Shown: in pieces, positions 7,947 through 16,482 of the stretch | How the letters are laid out: every line of letters begins with the position of its first letter | How positions within the stretch are numbered: position 1 is the stretch's first letter | Origin: Herbiconiux aconitum | Lineage (GTDB): Bacteria > Actinomycetota > Actinomycetes > Actinomycetales > Microbacteriaceae | NCBI RefSeq assembly: GCF_024979235.1 | Contig: NZ_JANLCM010000002.1 | Location: 806,001 to 870,000 of the forward strand | DNA: 64,000 nucleotides | Direction of reading: 5' to 3' | Program-made: the position numbers and the translations under genes | The notes under the pieces: model-generated | Seen by the model: only the letters and a program-made list of their open reading frames with translations | Told to the model about the DNA's origin: nothing | Database searches by the model: none

Positions 7947-10613
7947 CTACCCGGCCACGGACTGGGTGATCGCGGTGAGCGCCGCGCCGATCGCGGTGAC
8001 GTCGGTGCCGCCGCCCTGGGCGAGGTCGTCTTTGCCGCCTCCGCCGCCGCCGAGCACACCGGCTGCGAGTTTGGCGAGGGCCCCGGCCTTCGCGCCGGTG
8101 GCGCGCGCGCCCTCCGTCGTCGCGACGATGACCACGGGCTTCCCGGCTGCGACCGCGGCAAGCGCCACGACGGCCGAGGTGGTTCCGGATGCGGTGAGCG
8201 CGTCGCGCACGCCGGTGACCAGGTGACGCACGTCGTCGGGCGAGCGCAGCTCCCCGAGGTCTTCGGCCACGAGCGTCACGGCGCCGACCGGATGCGCGGA
8301 GGCGGCCAGCGCAGGAATCCGCGTCGACAATTGTCCGGCCTCGAACGCCGCGATCTTCTTCTCGGCCGCCTTGAGGTTCGCGGTGAGGTCGGCGATGCGT
8401 GCGGTCAGTTCGTCGCGCGGGGTCTTCAGCGATGAGGTGAGCTGCGACACCAGGGCGCGCTCGGTCGCGAACTCGCGGAACGCCTCGATGCCCACCAGCG
8501 CTTCGACGCGACGGTTGGTCGAGCCGATCGACGACTCGCCCTGCAGGTTGATCATGCCGATCTGCGCGCTCGAGGCGACGTGGGTGCCCGCGCAGAGCTC
8601 GCGCGACCACGGTCCGCCGATGTCGACCATCCGCACGACCTCGCCGTACTTCTCGCCGAACAGGGCCATCGCACCCATGGAACGCGCCTCGTCGAGCGGC
8701 AGCTCGCGGGTCACCACCTCGAGGTCGTCGCGGATGGCGAGGTTCGCGATCTCCTCGATCTCCGTGCGCGTCTCGAACGAGAGCGGCTGGTTCCAGGAGA
8801 AGTCGAGCCGCATGTACCCGGCCTTGTTGTACGAACCGGCCTGGTGGGCCTGCTCGCCGAGAGTCTCCCGCAGCGCCGCGTGGATGAGGTGGGTCGCCGA
8901 GTGCGCCTGGGTGGCACCGCGACGCCACTGCGAGTCGACGACGCTCCGCGCGAGGTCACCCACGGCCACCTGGCCGCTCGTGACCTCGGCGCGGTGACTG
9001 ATCAGGCCCTTCACCGGCTTCTGCACGTCGAGCACGGTGAGTTCGAAGCCGTCGCCCACGATGGTGCCGGAGTCGGCCTCCTGCCCGCCCGACTCGGCGT
9101 AGAGGCTGGTCTCGGCGAGGATGATCTCGACCTGCTCCCCCGCCACCGCGGAGTTCACGGAGACCCCGTCGACGATGAGACCCAGTACCGGCGCCTCGCT
9201 CTCCAGCGCGTCGTACCCGTGGAACACGGTCTCGCCCAGGGCACGGAACTGGCTGTACACCGTGAGATCGGTGATGCCGAGCTTCTTGGCCTTCGCGTCG
9301 GCCTTGGCGCGCTGCTTCTGCTCCGCCATCAGCGATTCGAATGCGACCCGGTCGACGGCGAGTCCGGACTCCTCCGCGATCTCGAGGGTGAGATCGATCG
9401 GGAACCCGTAGGTGTCGTGCAGCAGGAAGGCGGTGGGGCCCTCCAGAACGGATGCGCCGCCCGCCTTGGTCGCCGCCACCGCGGTGTCGAGGATGGTCGT
9501 GCCGCCCGTCAGCGTGCGGAGGAACGACTCCTCTTCGGCGTAGGCGCCACGCGAGATGCGGTCGAAGTCGGCCGAGACCTCGGGGTAGGCGGCCTTCATG
9601 GCGTCGCGCGAGGCAGTGAGCAACTCGGGCATGGTGGCGGTGTCGACGCCGAGCAGTCGCATCGAACGCACGGTGCGCCGCAGCAGACGGCGCAGGATGT
9701 AGCCGCGCCCTTCGTTCGACGGGGTGACACCGTCGCTCATCAGCATCAGGGCGCTGCGCACGTGGTCGGCGACCACGCGCATCCGCACGTCGTCGTCGTG
9801 CACGGCGCCGTACCGGCGGCCCGAGATCTCGGCGGCACGGTCGAGCACCGGGCGCACTTGGTCGATCTCATAGAGGTTCTCGACTCCCTGCTTGAGGAAC
9901 GCCACGCGCTCGAGGCCCATGCCGGTGTCGATGTTCTTGCGAGGCAGTTCGCCCAGGATCTGGAACTCGGTCTTGGAGGTGCCCTCACCGCGGAGGTACT
10001 GCATGAACACGAGGTTCCAGATTTCGATGTAGCGGTTCTCGTCGGCCACCGGGCCGCCCTCGCTGCCGTAGGCCGGTCCGCGGTCGAAGTAGATCTCCGA
10101 GCAGGGGCCGGCGGGGCCGGGCTGGCCGGTCGACCAGTAGTTGTCTTCTTTGCCACGACGCTGGATGCGCGCATCCGGCAGCCCGGCGACCCGCTTCCAG
10201 ATATCGATCGCCTCGTCGTCGTCTTCGTAGACGGTGACCCACAGGTCGCGCTCGGGGAAACCGAGGCCGCCCTCGCTCTCGGGCGAGGTGAGCAGCTCCC
10301 AGGCGTAGCCGATGGCGCCCTCTTTGAAGTAGTCGCCGAACGAGAAGTTGCCGTTCATCTGGAAGAAGGTGCCATGCCGGGTGGTCTTGCCCACCTCTTC
10401 GATGTCGAGGGTGCGGATGCACTTCTGCACGCTCGTGGCTCGCGGGTACGGCGCGGGCACCAGCCCCGAGAGATAGGGGATGAACGGAACCATCCCGGCC
10501 ACCGTGAACAGCAGCGACGGGTCTTCGCTGACCAGGGAGGCGGACGGAACGACCGTGTGCCCCCGGTCGCCGAAGAATTCGAGCCAGCGGGAGCGGATGT
10601 CAGCGGTGAGCAT
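7947..10613 (-). CDS. alaS: Alanyl-tRNA synthetase
   Basis: It charges tRNA-Ala and hydrolyses misacylated Ser/Gly-tRNA. The 888-aa length is normal. A class II catalytic core occupies the first ~450 residues (RSRWLEFFGDRGHTVVPSASL, SVQKCIRTLDIEEVGKTTRH, MGLERVAFL). The editing domain has the zinc ligands HSATHLIHA and CAGTHVASS. A C-Ala/DHHA1 domain ends the protein, with a glycine-rich VLGGGGGGKDDLAQGGG. It starts at ATG 10613. No T-box-like leader is evident in the 80 bases upstream. Confidence 0.98.
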   Translation of the reverse strand: MLTADIRSRWLEFFGDRGHTVVPSASLVSEDPSLLFTVAGMVPFIPYLSGLVPAPYPRATSVQKCIRTLDIEEVGKTTRHGTFFQMNGNFSFGDYFKEGAIGYAWELLTSPESEGGLGFPERDLWVTVYEDDDEAIDIWKRVAGLPDARIQRRGKEDNYWSTGQPGPAGPCSEIYFDRGPAYGSEGGPVADENRYIEIWNLVFMQYLRGEGTSKTEFQILGELPRKNIDTGMGLERVAFLKQGVENLYEIDQVRPVLDRAAEISGRRYGAVHDDDVRMRVVADHVRSALMLMSDGVTPSNEGRGYILRRLLRRTVRSMRLLGVDTATMPELLTASRDAMKAAYPEVSADFDRISRGAYAEEESFLRTLTGGTTILDTAVAATKAGGASVLEGPTAFLLHDTYGFPIDLTLEIAEESGLAVDRVAFESLMAEQKQRAKADAKAKKLGITDLTVYSQFRALGETVFHGYDALESEAPVLGLIVDGVSVNSAVAGEQVEIILAETSLYAESGGQEADSGTIVGDGFELTVLDVQKPVKGLISHRAEVTSGQVAVGDLARSVVDSQWRRGATQAHSATHLIHAALRETLGEQAHQAGSYNKAGYMRLDFSWNQPLSFETRTEIEEIANLAIRDDLEVVTRELPLDEARSMGAMALFGEKYGEVVRMVDIGGPWSRELCAGTHVASSAQIGMINLQGESSIGSTNRRVEALVGIEAFREFATERALVSQLTSSLKTPRDELTARIADLTANLKAAEKKIAAFEAGQLSTRIPALAASAHPVGAVTLVAEDLGELRSPDDVRHLVTGVRDALTASGTTSAVVALAAVAAGKPVVIVATTEGARATGAKAGALAKLAAGVLGGGGGGKDDLAQGGGTDVTAIGAALTAITQSVAG

Positions 10614-10691
10614 GTATTCGGGATGTCCTAGTTCGGGGAATCGTGCCGCAGCGACCGGCTCGGATGCGGCCGGCCGCGGCGCCAGGGGTCG

Positions 10692-10883
10692 TTACTTGCC
10701 GGCGATGGCAGCGCGGAGTTCGGCCTCGCGCTCCCGGTAACCGTCGATCAGCGAGTCGCTGAATTCTTTGGTCTTCTTGTCGAACTCATTGAAGAACTGC
10801 TTGCCCTTCGCCGTCTGGTTGAACTGGTGGGCGACCAGGAAGCCGATGCCCACACCGGCGATCAGCCACAGAAACTTCTTCAT
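10692..10883 (-). CDS. Small YtxH-like membrane protein
   Basis: A 63-aa protein starting MKKFLWLIAGVGIGFLVAH: one short N-terminal hydrophobic helix followed by a charged, probably helical tail (FFNEFDKKTKEFSDSLIDGY). ATG 10883 has a strong AGGAG site 6-7 bases upstream; an upstream in-frame extension has none. It sits between a DUF948 gene and alaS, all minus strand. DUF948 and YtxH-type proteins often occur together upstream of alaS in Gram-positives. Function is unknown; a role at the membrane is inferred only from the hydrophobic segment. Confidence 0.8.
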   Translation of the reverse strand: MKKFLWLIAGVGIGFLVAHQFNQTAKGKQFFNEFDKKTKEFSDSLIDGYREREAELRAAIAGK

Positions 10884-10931
10884 CGTCGTTCTCCTCGTTC
10901 GTGTCGGAAGCGGCAAAAGCCTCCGGCCAGT

Positions 10932-11345
10932 TTAGTGCGTGGTCTTCTTGGGCTTCTTGGGTCGGCGTGCGGTGCCGTCGGCATCCTCGCCTTTCGCCGC
11001 ACGGAAGCTCAGCATCGCGGCCCGCACGGCGGCGCTGAAGCTGGCGAGCTTGATCAGCGGCCCGCCGACGGAGGCGGCGAAGAGCGACACCAGCGACGAG
11101 ACGTTGCCGGTCACCTCTTCCACGTTGCGCGTGATCACGTCGACCCGGGCGAGCTGCTTGTTCGCCTCCTGCACGGTGACCGTCGATTCCGTGAGGATAG
11201 GCGTGATGCCGTCGCTGACGTCTTTGATGGAGTCGCGGGTCTGGTCGAACACTCCCCCGAGTTTCACCAACGGGATGGCGATGATGGCCACCAGAACAGC
11301 GAACACGCCGGCGGCGATCAGTCCTGCGATGTCTCCACCCGACAT
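10932..11345 (-). CDS. DUF948 domain-containing membrane protein
   Basis: The 137-aa product has one N-terminal transmembrane helix (IAGLIAAGVFAVLVAIIAIP) followed by a long amphipathic coiled-coil-like region typical of DUF948 (FDQTRDSIKDVSDGITPILTE, VQEANKQLARVDVITRNVEEV). The C-terminus is lysine-rich (RRPKKPKKTTH). Function is unknown in the family. It lies 48 bases upstream of the YtxH-like gene and probably shares its transcript. A terminator separates it from rpsD. Confidence 0.85.
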   Translation of the reverse strand: MSGGDIAGLIAAGVFAVLVAIIAIPLVKLGGVFDQTRDSIKDVSDGITPILTESTVTVQEANKQLARVDVITRNVEEVTGNVSSLVSLFAASVGGPLIKLASFSAAVRAAMLSFRAAKGEDADGTARRPKKPKKTTH

Positions 11346-11373
11346 GGTTCAACCCCTCTTCGGATACACAGAA

Positions 11374-11398
11374 AGCGGGCCACCAGGGGTGACCCGCT
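11374..11398 (-). terminator. Rho-independent terminator of rpsD
   Basis: Arms AGCGGGTCACC and GGTGGCCCGCT (minus strand) pair over 11 bp with one G-U, close a 3-base loop and run into TTTCTG. It stands between the rpsD stop and the DUF948 start and ends the rpsD transcript. Confidence 0.8.
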
Positions 11399-11437
11399 CT
11401 CTAGTATGTCGTGACTGCCCACGACTCGGTGAAACGC

Positions 11438-12067
11438 TTAGCGCGCTGCGTAGTACTCGACGACGAGCTGCACTTCACAGGTCACAGGAACCTCGGCGCG
11501 CTTCGGGCGGCGCACGAGGCGGGCCTGCAGCTTGTCGAGCTCGACCTCGAGGTAACCCGGGGTCTTGGGGAGCAGGTCGATGTGACCGCCGGCTGCCGCG
11601 ACCTGGAAGGGCTCGGTGCCCTCGGACTTGGCCTTGACGTGGATGAGCTGACCCGGCTTCACGCGGAACGACGGGCGGTCGACGAGCTGGCCGTCGACCA
11701 GGATGTGACGGTGCACGACCATCTGACGGGCCTGAGCGGTGGTGCGGGCGAAGCCCGAACGCAGGATCAGGGCGTCGAGGCGCATCTCGAGGAGCTCGAC
11801 GAGGTTCTCACCGGTCAGGCCCTTCGCCTTGCGGGCCTCTTCGAAGGCGATCTTCAGCTGCTTCTCGCGGATGCCGTACTGGGCGCGCAGACGCTGCTTC
11901 TCGCGCAGACGAACGGCGTAGTCGCTGTCCTGCTTGCGCTTGGTGCGGCCGTGCTCACCGGGAGCGTAGGGGCGCTTCTCGAGGTACTTGGCCGCCTTCG
12001 GGGTGAGCGGGATGCCGAGCGCCCGGGAAAGGCGGGTCTTGCTGCGCGTACGCGACTTGGTAGCCAC
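11438..12067 (-). CDS. rpsD: 30S ribosomal protein S4
   Basis: S4 nucleates assembly of the 30S body by binding 16S rRNA. The 209-aa protein has the N-terminal S4 domain with PYAPGEHGRTKRKQDSDY and LREKQRLRAQYGIREKQL. The S4 RNA-binding motif is at about 95-160 (RLDALILRSGFARTTAQARQ, HRHILVDGQ). The N-terminus lacks the zinc-binding cysteines of the C+ form, so it is a C- type S4. The gene stands alone rather than in the alpha operon, as is usual in Micrococcales. It has its own promoter-like region and terminator. Confidence 0.97.
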   Translation of the reverse strand: MATKSRTRSKTRLSRALGIPLTPKAAKYLEKRPYAPGEHGRTKRKQDSDYAVRLREKQRLRAQYGIREKQLKIAFEEARKAKGLTGENLVELLEMRLDALILRSGFARTTAQARQMVVHRHILVDGQLVDRPSFRVKPGQLIHVKAKSEGTEPFQVAAAGGHIDLLPKTPGYLEVELDKLQARLVRRPKRAEVPVTCEVQLVVEYYAAR

Positions 12068-12104
12068 TTACGTCCTTTCGTTGGAATTCTTACAAGATGG
12101 ATTT

Positions 12105-12137
12105 GCGCACAGCAGTGCGCGTGACTCCACAGGAGTC
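12105..12137 (-). promoter_or_regulatory. Two tandem hairpins in the rpsD 5' leader
   Basis: GCGCAC/GTGCGC (loop of 4) and GACTCC/GGAGTC (loop of 3) form two perfect 6-bp stems about 40-70 bases ahead of the rpsD start. S4 genes are often autoregulated through leader RNA, so these could be a regulatory structure. That is inference; I do not recognise a described leader class here. Confidence 0.4.
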
Positions 12138-12240
12138 CAAGTAAGAGGGGTGTCTGCCGGGCGGTTCGGCTAAAGAACGCGATCCCGTCACCAGTGTCGA
12201 TCGGCAGCCGCTCCGAAATGACGCTGATTAGGCATCGACA

Positions 12241-12249
12241 AGACTAGCA
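12241..12249 (-). promoter_or_regulatory. Candidate rpsD promoter (extended -10)
   Basis: On the minus strand TGCTAGTCT reads as an extended -10 (TGnTAGTCT). No good -35 is visible 17 bp upstream. Use of it would give a leader of about 165 nt containing the two hairpins at 12105-12137. Confidence 0.4.
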
Positions 12250-12270
12250 CAGCGGATGTCGCCGATCCGC

Positions 12271-13647
12271 CTATTTCTGCGGTCCCCGGGTGATGTCCCG
12301 CAGCTTCGCGAGCCGGGCCGAGATCTCCCGTTCGTGCCCGTGATCGGTGGGCTCGTAGTAGGTCTTGCCGGCGAGTTCGTCGGGGAGGTACTGCTGCCGC
12401 ACCACGCCGAGGTCGTCGTCATGCGGGTATTTGTAGCCCTTGCCGTGCCCCAGCCGCTTGGCGCCGGCGTAGTGGGCGTCACGCAGGTGTTTGGGCACCC
12501 GCCCGAAGTTGCCGGCCTTCACATCGGCGATGGCGGCGTTGATGCCCATGTACGCGGCGTTCGATTTCGGGGCGGTGGCGAGGTACACCACGGCCTCGGC
12601 GAGCGGGATGCGGCCCTCCGGCATCCCGATCATCTGCACGGCCTCCGCGGCCGCGACCGCGATCGGCAGTGCTTGGGGGTCGGCGATGCCGATGTCTTCC
12701 GACGCCAGGATGATGACCCGTCGCGCGATGAACCGCGGGTCTTCGCCCGCTTCGAACATGCGCGCGAGGTAGTGCAGCGAGGCGTCGACGTCGGACCCGC
12801 GCACCGACTTGATGAACGCGCTGATCACGTCGTAGTGCTCGTCGCCGTTGCGGTCGTAGCGCAGCAGCGCGCGGTCGACGGACTGCTCGAGCACCGCGCC
12901 GGTGATGAGGGGCACCTCGTCGTCGTCGGCCTCGTCGTCGTCTTCGTCGCCGTGCTCGCCGGCGGTGGCGGCCAGCACCGTGCCGGCTGAGGCCTCGAGA
13001 GCGGTGAGGGCACGACGGGCGTCGCCCGACGACATCCGGATGATCGCGGCGCGTGCTTCGTCGTCGAGCGCGACCTTGCCGGCCAGACCCCGCGGGTCGC
13101 TGACGGCCCGGTCGATCAGCACCCCCAGATCGTCGTCGGTCAACTGCTCGAGGGTCAGGAGGAGCGAACGCGAGAGCAACGGCGAGATGACCGAAAAGGA
13201 GGGGTTCTCGGTGGTGGCCGCCACGAGGATGACCCAGCCGTTCTCGACACCCGGCAACAGCGCATCCTGCTGCGCCTTGGTGAAGCGGTGGATCTCGTCG
13301 AGGAAGAGCACGGTGGAGAGGCCGTAGAGGTCGCGGTTGCGGAACGCGTCGTCCATCACCTGCCGCACGTCTTTCACCCCCGCGGTGACGGCCGAGAGCT
13401 CGACGAACTTGCGGCCCGAGCTGTGGGCGATGGCCTGCGCCAGCGTGGTCTTGCCCGTGCCGGGCGGGCCCCACAGGATGACGGACACCGAGCCGGTCGT
13501 GCCCCCGGTGTCGGAGGCCAGGTTCACGAGCGGCGAACCGGGCCGCAGGAGGTGCTTCTGACCCGCCACTTCGTCGAGACTGCGGGGCCGCATGCGGACA
13601 GCGAGCGGGACTGCTCCGGAGTGGAGTCCCGGTTGCTGATAGGCCAT
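12271..13647 (-). CDS. rarA: Replication-associated recombination protein A (RarA/MgsA, AAA+ ATPase)
   Basis: RarA is an AAA+ clamp-loader relative acting at stalled replication forks. The 458-aa protein starts [20 protein letters not shown]. It has Walker [16 protein letters not shown], Walker [10 protein letters not shown], sensor [10 protein letters not shown] and the C-terminal MgsA region ([39 protein letters not shown]). An acidic insert ([14 protein letters not shown]) sits near residue 265. ATG 13647 is preferred. It lies exactly six bases after a TACCCT -10-like box and has no ribosome site, suggesting a leaderless transcript. It is divergent from the cyclophilin gene. Confidence 0.94.
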   Translation of the reverse strand: MAYQQPGLHSGAVPLAVRMRPRSLDEVAGQKHLLRPGSPLVNLASDTGGTTGSVSVILWGPPGTGKTTLAQAIAHSSGRKFVELSAVTAGVKDVRQVMDDAFRNRDLYGLSTVLFLDEIHRFTKAQQDALLPGVENGWVILVAATTENPSFSVISPLLSRSLLLTLEQLTDDDLGVLIDRAVSDPRGLAGKVALDDEARAAIIRMSSGDARRALTALEASAGTVLAATAGEHGDEDDDEADDDEVPLITGAVLEQSVDRALLRYDRNGDEHYDVISAFIKSVRGSDVDASLHYLARMFEAGEDPRFIARRVIILASEDIGIADPQALPIAVAAAEAVQMIGMPEGRIPLAEAVVYLATAPKSNAAYMGINAAIADVKAGNFGRVPKHLRDAHYAGAKRLGHGKGYKYPHDDDLGVVRQQYLPDELAGKTYYEPTDHGHEREISARLAKLRDITRGPQK

Positions 13648-13652
13648 ACGTC

Positions 13653-13659
13653 TAGGGTA
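13653..13659. promoter_or_regulatory. Overlapping divergent -10 boxes (rarA / cyclophilin)
   Basis: The heptamer TAGGGTA contains TAGGGT for rightward transcription of the cyclophilin gene and TACCCT on the minus strand for rarA, six bases before the rarA ATG. Both fit the actinobacterial TAnnnT pattern. No strong -35 is seen on either side. Confidence 0.4.
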
Positions 13660-13707
13660 CTGTGATGGGCCGACAGAGCCCGGCGATCGAAGACCGATGG
13701 AGGACCC

Positions 13708-14511
13708 GTGGCACCCAGCAATCAGGAGCGCGCCGCTCGAGAAGCTCGCACCCGCTTGCGCGATTACCAGGCCCGGCAGACAGCACACACCGAGCGCTCC
13801 AAGCGCCGGGTGCGCGACAACGTCATCGCTGCGGTCGTCGTCGTCGTCGTGATCGCCGGAGTCACCGGCGCCCAGCTGTTCTACTTCAATGGCGGACCGG
13901 GATCGTCGGTCGCCACGCCGAGCGCATCCGCGACGCCGCCGGCCGACGACAGCGACGCCGCCCCCGAAGGCCAGAACACCGGCGACGTGCCGTCTTCCAC
14001 CCTCGCCGAGGGCCGGGACTGGACGGGCACGCTCACCATCAACGACCTCCCCCTCGGCATCACGCTCGACGGTGCGGCTGCTCCGCAGGCCGTCTCCGCC
14101 TTCCTCTCACAGGCCAAGGAGGGCTTCTTCACCGGCACCTCCTGCCACCGCCTCACCACCAGCGGCATCTTCGTGCTGCAGTGCGGCGACCCGGAAGGCA
14201 CCGGCACCGGCGGGCCCGGATACAGCTACGGACCGGTCGAGAACGCCCCGGCCGACGACGTCTACCCCGCCGGCACGCTCGCCATGGCCCGCCAGAGCGG
14301 AAACGGCTACAGCATGGGCAGCCAGTTCTTCATCGTCTACGACGACAGCACGATCCCCTCGGATGCCGCGGGCGGCTACACGGTGCTCGGCCAGGTCACG
14401 AGCGGTCTCGACGCTCTGAAGTCGAGCGTGGTCGCGGCGGGCACGGAAGACGGCTCGGGCGACGGCAAGCCGGCCTCTCCGGCGGTCATCACCAATGTCA
14501 CAGTTCAATAA
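13708..14511 (+). CDS. Membrane-anchored peptidyl-prolyl cis-trans isomerase (cyclophilin type)
   Basis: It probably assists folding of exported proteins at the outer face of the membrane. The 267 aa comprise a basic N-terminus (~35 residues), one transmembrane helix ([20 protein letters not shown], about 37-57), an Ala/Ser/Pro linker and a cyclophilin domain from about residue 105. Domain marks are [48 protein letters not shown] and [12 protein letters not shown]. The usual Arg/Phe active-site pattern is only partly kept ([17 protein letters not shown]). It starts at GTG 13708 behind a GGAGGA site. Confidence 0.88.
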   Translation: MAPSNQERAAREARTRLRDYQARQTAHTERSKRRVRDNVIAAVVVVVVIAGVTGAQLFYFNGGPGSSVATPSASATPPADDSDAAPEGQNTGDVPSSTLAEGRDWTGTLTINDLPLGITLDGAAAPQAVSAFLSQAKEGFFTGTSCHRLTTSGIFVLQCGDPEGTGTGGPGYSYGPVENAPADDVYPAGTLAMARQSGNGYSMGSQFFIVYDDSTIPSDAAGGYTVLGQVTSGLDALKSSVVAAGTEDGSGDGKPASPAVITNVTVQ

Positions 14512-14530
14512 CCCAGCGCGCCCGGTGCAA

Positions 14531-14536
14531 TAGGCT
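14531..14536 (+). promoter_or_regulatory. Candidate -10 box for the DUF349 gene
   Basis: TAGGCT lies about 38 bases before the GTG start of the DUF349 gene and would give a short leader holding its AGGATGG ribosome site. No clear -35 is seen. Confidence 0.35.
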
Positions 14537-14574
14537 TGTGGCCGTACTCCAGACATCGTCGACAGGATGGTTCC

Positions 14575-15804
14575 GTGACCGCTAGTGATCAACACCCGTG
14601 GGGGCGTGTGGACGACGATGGATCCGTCTACGTGCTCGAAGCCGATGGTGAGCGACTGGTCGGCCAGTATCCCGATGGCACGAAAGAAGAGGCGATCGCC
14701 TACTTCGAGCGCAAGTACACCGATCTCGCCGGGCAGGTGACCCTGCTCGAGCAGCGCGCGAAGCGCGGCGCTCCGGCCAACGACATCGCGAAGGCCGTCG
14801 GTGCACTCACGTCGTCGGTGCAGACGGCGAACGCCGTCGGCGACCTGGAGTCGCTGCACACGCGCCTCGAGGCCCTGGCCTCGACCGTGAGCGAGATCAC
14901 CGAGAAGCAGTCGGCCGAGGCGCAGGCCGAGGTGGCGCAGGCCGTTCTCGACCGCACCGAGATCGTCGTCGAGATCGAAGCCCTCGCGGCCCAAGACCCG
15001 GCCAAGGCGCAGTGGAAGACGGTCACCGCGAAGATCGACGAGCTGTTCGCCCGCTGGCAGAAGCACCAGCAGGAGGGCCCGCGTCTTCCCCGCAGCGAGG
15101 CTCAGGAATTGTGGAAGCGCTTCCGCGAGGCCCGCACGTCGCTCGAGACGCAGCGCAAGTCGTTCTTCGCCGAGCTCGATCAGGTGCACCGGGATGCGCG
15201 GAACCGCAAGCAGGAACTGGTCGACCAGGCCGAAGCTCTCGCTCCGCGCGGGTCCGACGGCATCCCCGCCTACCGCGATCTGCTCGCCGATTGGAAGGCC
15301 ACCGGCCGCGCCGGCAAGAAGTACGACGACGCGTTGTGGGACAAGTTCAAGGCCGCCGGCGACGTGCTCTACTCGGCCCGCAGCGAGGTCGTGGCCCGCG
15401 ACGAGCAGGAGTTCGGCGAGAATCTCACGCAGAAGCTGGCCCTGCTAGACGAAGCGGAGCCGCTGCTCAAGGAGACCGATCGCACTCGTGCTCGGGAGGC
15501 CCTGATCTCCATCCAGCAGCGCTGGGACGCCATCGGCAAGGTTCCGCGCGAGCAGGTCAAGACCGTCGAAGAGCGGCTGCGCAAGGTCGAGACGGCCGTG
15601 CGCAAGCTCGACGAAGACTACTGGAGCCGCAACAACCCCGAGAAGAAGGCCCGTTCAGAGGGGCTCGCCTCGCAGCTCACCGGCGCGATCGATAAGCTGC
15701 AGCGCGAGATCGACGACGCCAAGACCGCCGGCGACAGCAAGAAGGTCGCTGAGCTGCAAGAAGCCCTCGATGCCCGCAAGGTGTGGTTGGACGCCCTGGG
15801 TTGA
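14575..15804 (+). CDS. DUF349 domain-containing protein
   Basis: A 409-aa, highly charged, mostly helical cytoplasmic protein. After an N-terminal segment with GRVDDDGSVYVLEADGERLVG it carries repeated DUF349 three-helix modules, recognisable by the W-kxF/RwxxIGkv pattern: ELWKRFREARTSLETQRK, YRDLLADWKATGRAGKKYDD, LWDKFKAAGDVLYSAR, ISIQQRWDAIGKVPRE. A C-terminal coiled coil follows (SQLTGAIDKLQREIDDAKTA). Function is unknown. I chose GTG 14575, which has an AGGATGG site; a longer frame from 14536 has none. A strong terminator follows directly. Confidence 0.88.
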   Translation: MTASDQHPWGRVDDDGSVYVLEADGERLVGQYPDGTKEEAIAYFERKYTDLAGQVTLLEQRAKRGAPANDIAKAVGALTSSVQTANAVGDLESLHTRLEALASTVSEITEKQSAEAQAEVAQAVLDRTEIVVEIEALAAQDPAKAQWKTVTAKIDELFARWQKHQQEGPRLPRSEAQELWKRFREARTSLETQRKSFFAELDQVHRDARNRKQELVDQAEALAPRGSDGIPAYRDLLADWKATGRAGKKYDDALWDKFKAAGDVLYSARSEVVARDEQEFGENLTQKLALLDEAEPLLKETDRTRAREALISIQQRWDAIGKVPREQVKTVEERLRKVETAVRKLDEDYWSRNNPEKKARSEGLASQLTGAIDKLQREIDDAKTAGDSKKVAELQEALDARKVWLDALG

Positions 15805-15808
15805 GTCG

Positions 15809-15841
15809 TCAGCGCCTGTGGCGGTATTCCACAGGCGCTGA
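15809..15841 (+). terminator. Terminator after the DUF349 gene
   Basis: A perfect 13-bp inverted repeat, TCAGCGCCTGTGG and CCACAGGCGCTGA, with a 7-base loop, four bases after the stop codon. The following sequence (GTGCTTTGC) has only a weak T run. Confidence 0.7.
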
Positions 15842-15853
15842 GTGCTTTGCACG

Positions 15854-15862
15854 TTGTCCACA
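15854..15862 (+). other. DnaA-box-like nonamer upstream of the AbiEi-like gene
   Basis: TTGTCCACA matches the consensus DnaA box of high-GC actinobacteria exactly. It is single, lies 51 bases before the next gene, and is not accompanied by further boxes or an AT-rich region, so it is not an origin. It may be part of a leader motif of this gene type or chance. Confidence 0.3.
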
Positions 15863-15912
15863 GATTGTTCGGTGCCGCCCTGTGCTGGGCGTGCACCGGG
15901 CATCATCGAGGC

Positions 15913-16482
15913 ATGGCACCCGCGCTTCCCCTCGTTCTCGACAGCACCCATCTCCCCCTTGCTGAGCTCAGCGCCGCCCGGCTCGACGGCGATCTGCGAG
16001 CTCTGGCGGGCGCCTACTGCTCGGTCGACGTGCATCCCTCCGCGGCACTACGCGGTGCGGCGCTCGCTCCACTGGTGCCCGATGGGCTGATCGTCGAACG
16101 GATGTCGGCGGCCTGGCTGCACGGCGCGACACCGCGGTTTCCCCGACCGGTGCAGCTGTGCATCCGATCGTCGCACCGCATCCGTGATGTGCCCTCGATC
16201 GACAGGCAGGTGCGACAGGTGGTGCTCGGCGATCACGAGATCATGGAGGCCGGGCCGGTGCGGGTCACCGATCCGTTCCGCACCGCCGTCGATCTGGTGC
16301 GCTGCGACCCGGTGTTCGACCGCGGTGTCGTGCTGTGCGTGACGACACTGTTGCTGACCGCCCGAGCGTCGACCGTACGGTGCCGGGCCGAATTGCGCCG
16401 GGTGCCGCACCTGCCCCACAAACAGCGGGCGCTCCGAAGGCTCGAGGAGATCGACGAGGTGCTCCGCGGTCCGCCGCGCTGA
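15913..16482 (+). CDS. Hypothetical protein, AbiEi antitoxin-like C-terminal domain
   Basis: A 189-aa basic protein. The middle holds AAWLHGATPRFPRPVQLCI and QVVLGDHEIMEAGPVRVTDPFRTAVDLVR. The latter segment (target-binding strand followed by VTxPxRTAVDLxR) is typical of AbiEi-like antitoxin proteins, which in actinobacteria often occur as single genes or fused to DUF559 nucleases. No N-terminal helix-turn-helix and no partner toxin are visible here. Start ATG 15913 is six bases after CATCAT, a possible -10 box. The stop codon abuts that of rel on the other strand without a gap. Function is unknown. Confidence 0.6.
   Translation: MAPALPLVLDSTHLPLAELSAARLDGDLRALAGAYCSVDVHPSAALRGAALAPLVPDGLIVERMSAAWLHGATPRFPRPVQLCIRSSHRIRDVPSIDRQVRQVVLGDHEIMEAGPVRVTDPFRTAVDLVRCDPVFDRGVVLCVTTLLLTARASTVRCRAELRRVPHLPHKQRALRRLEEIDEVLRGPPR

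Noticed and set aside
15854..15862. Replication origin
   Set aside because: Only one DnaA-type nonamer, no AT-rich unwinding region, and no dnaA, dnaN or recF nearby. The parE/parC genes are not oriC neighbours.
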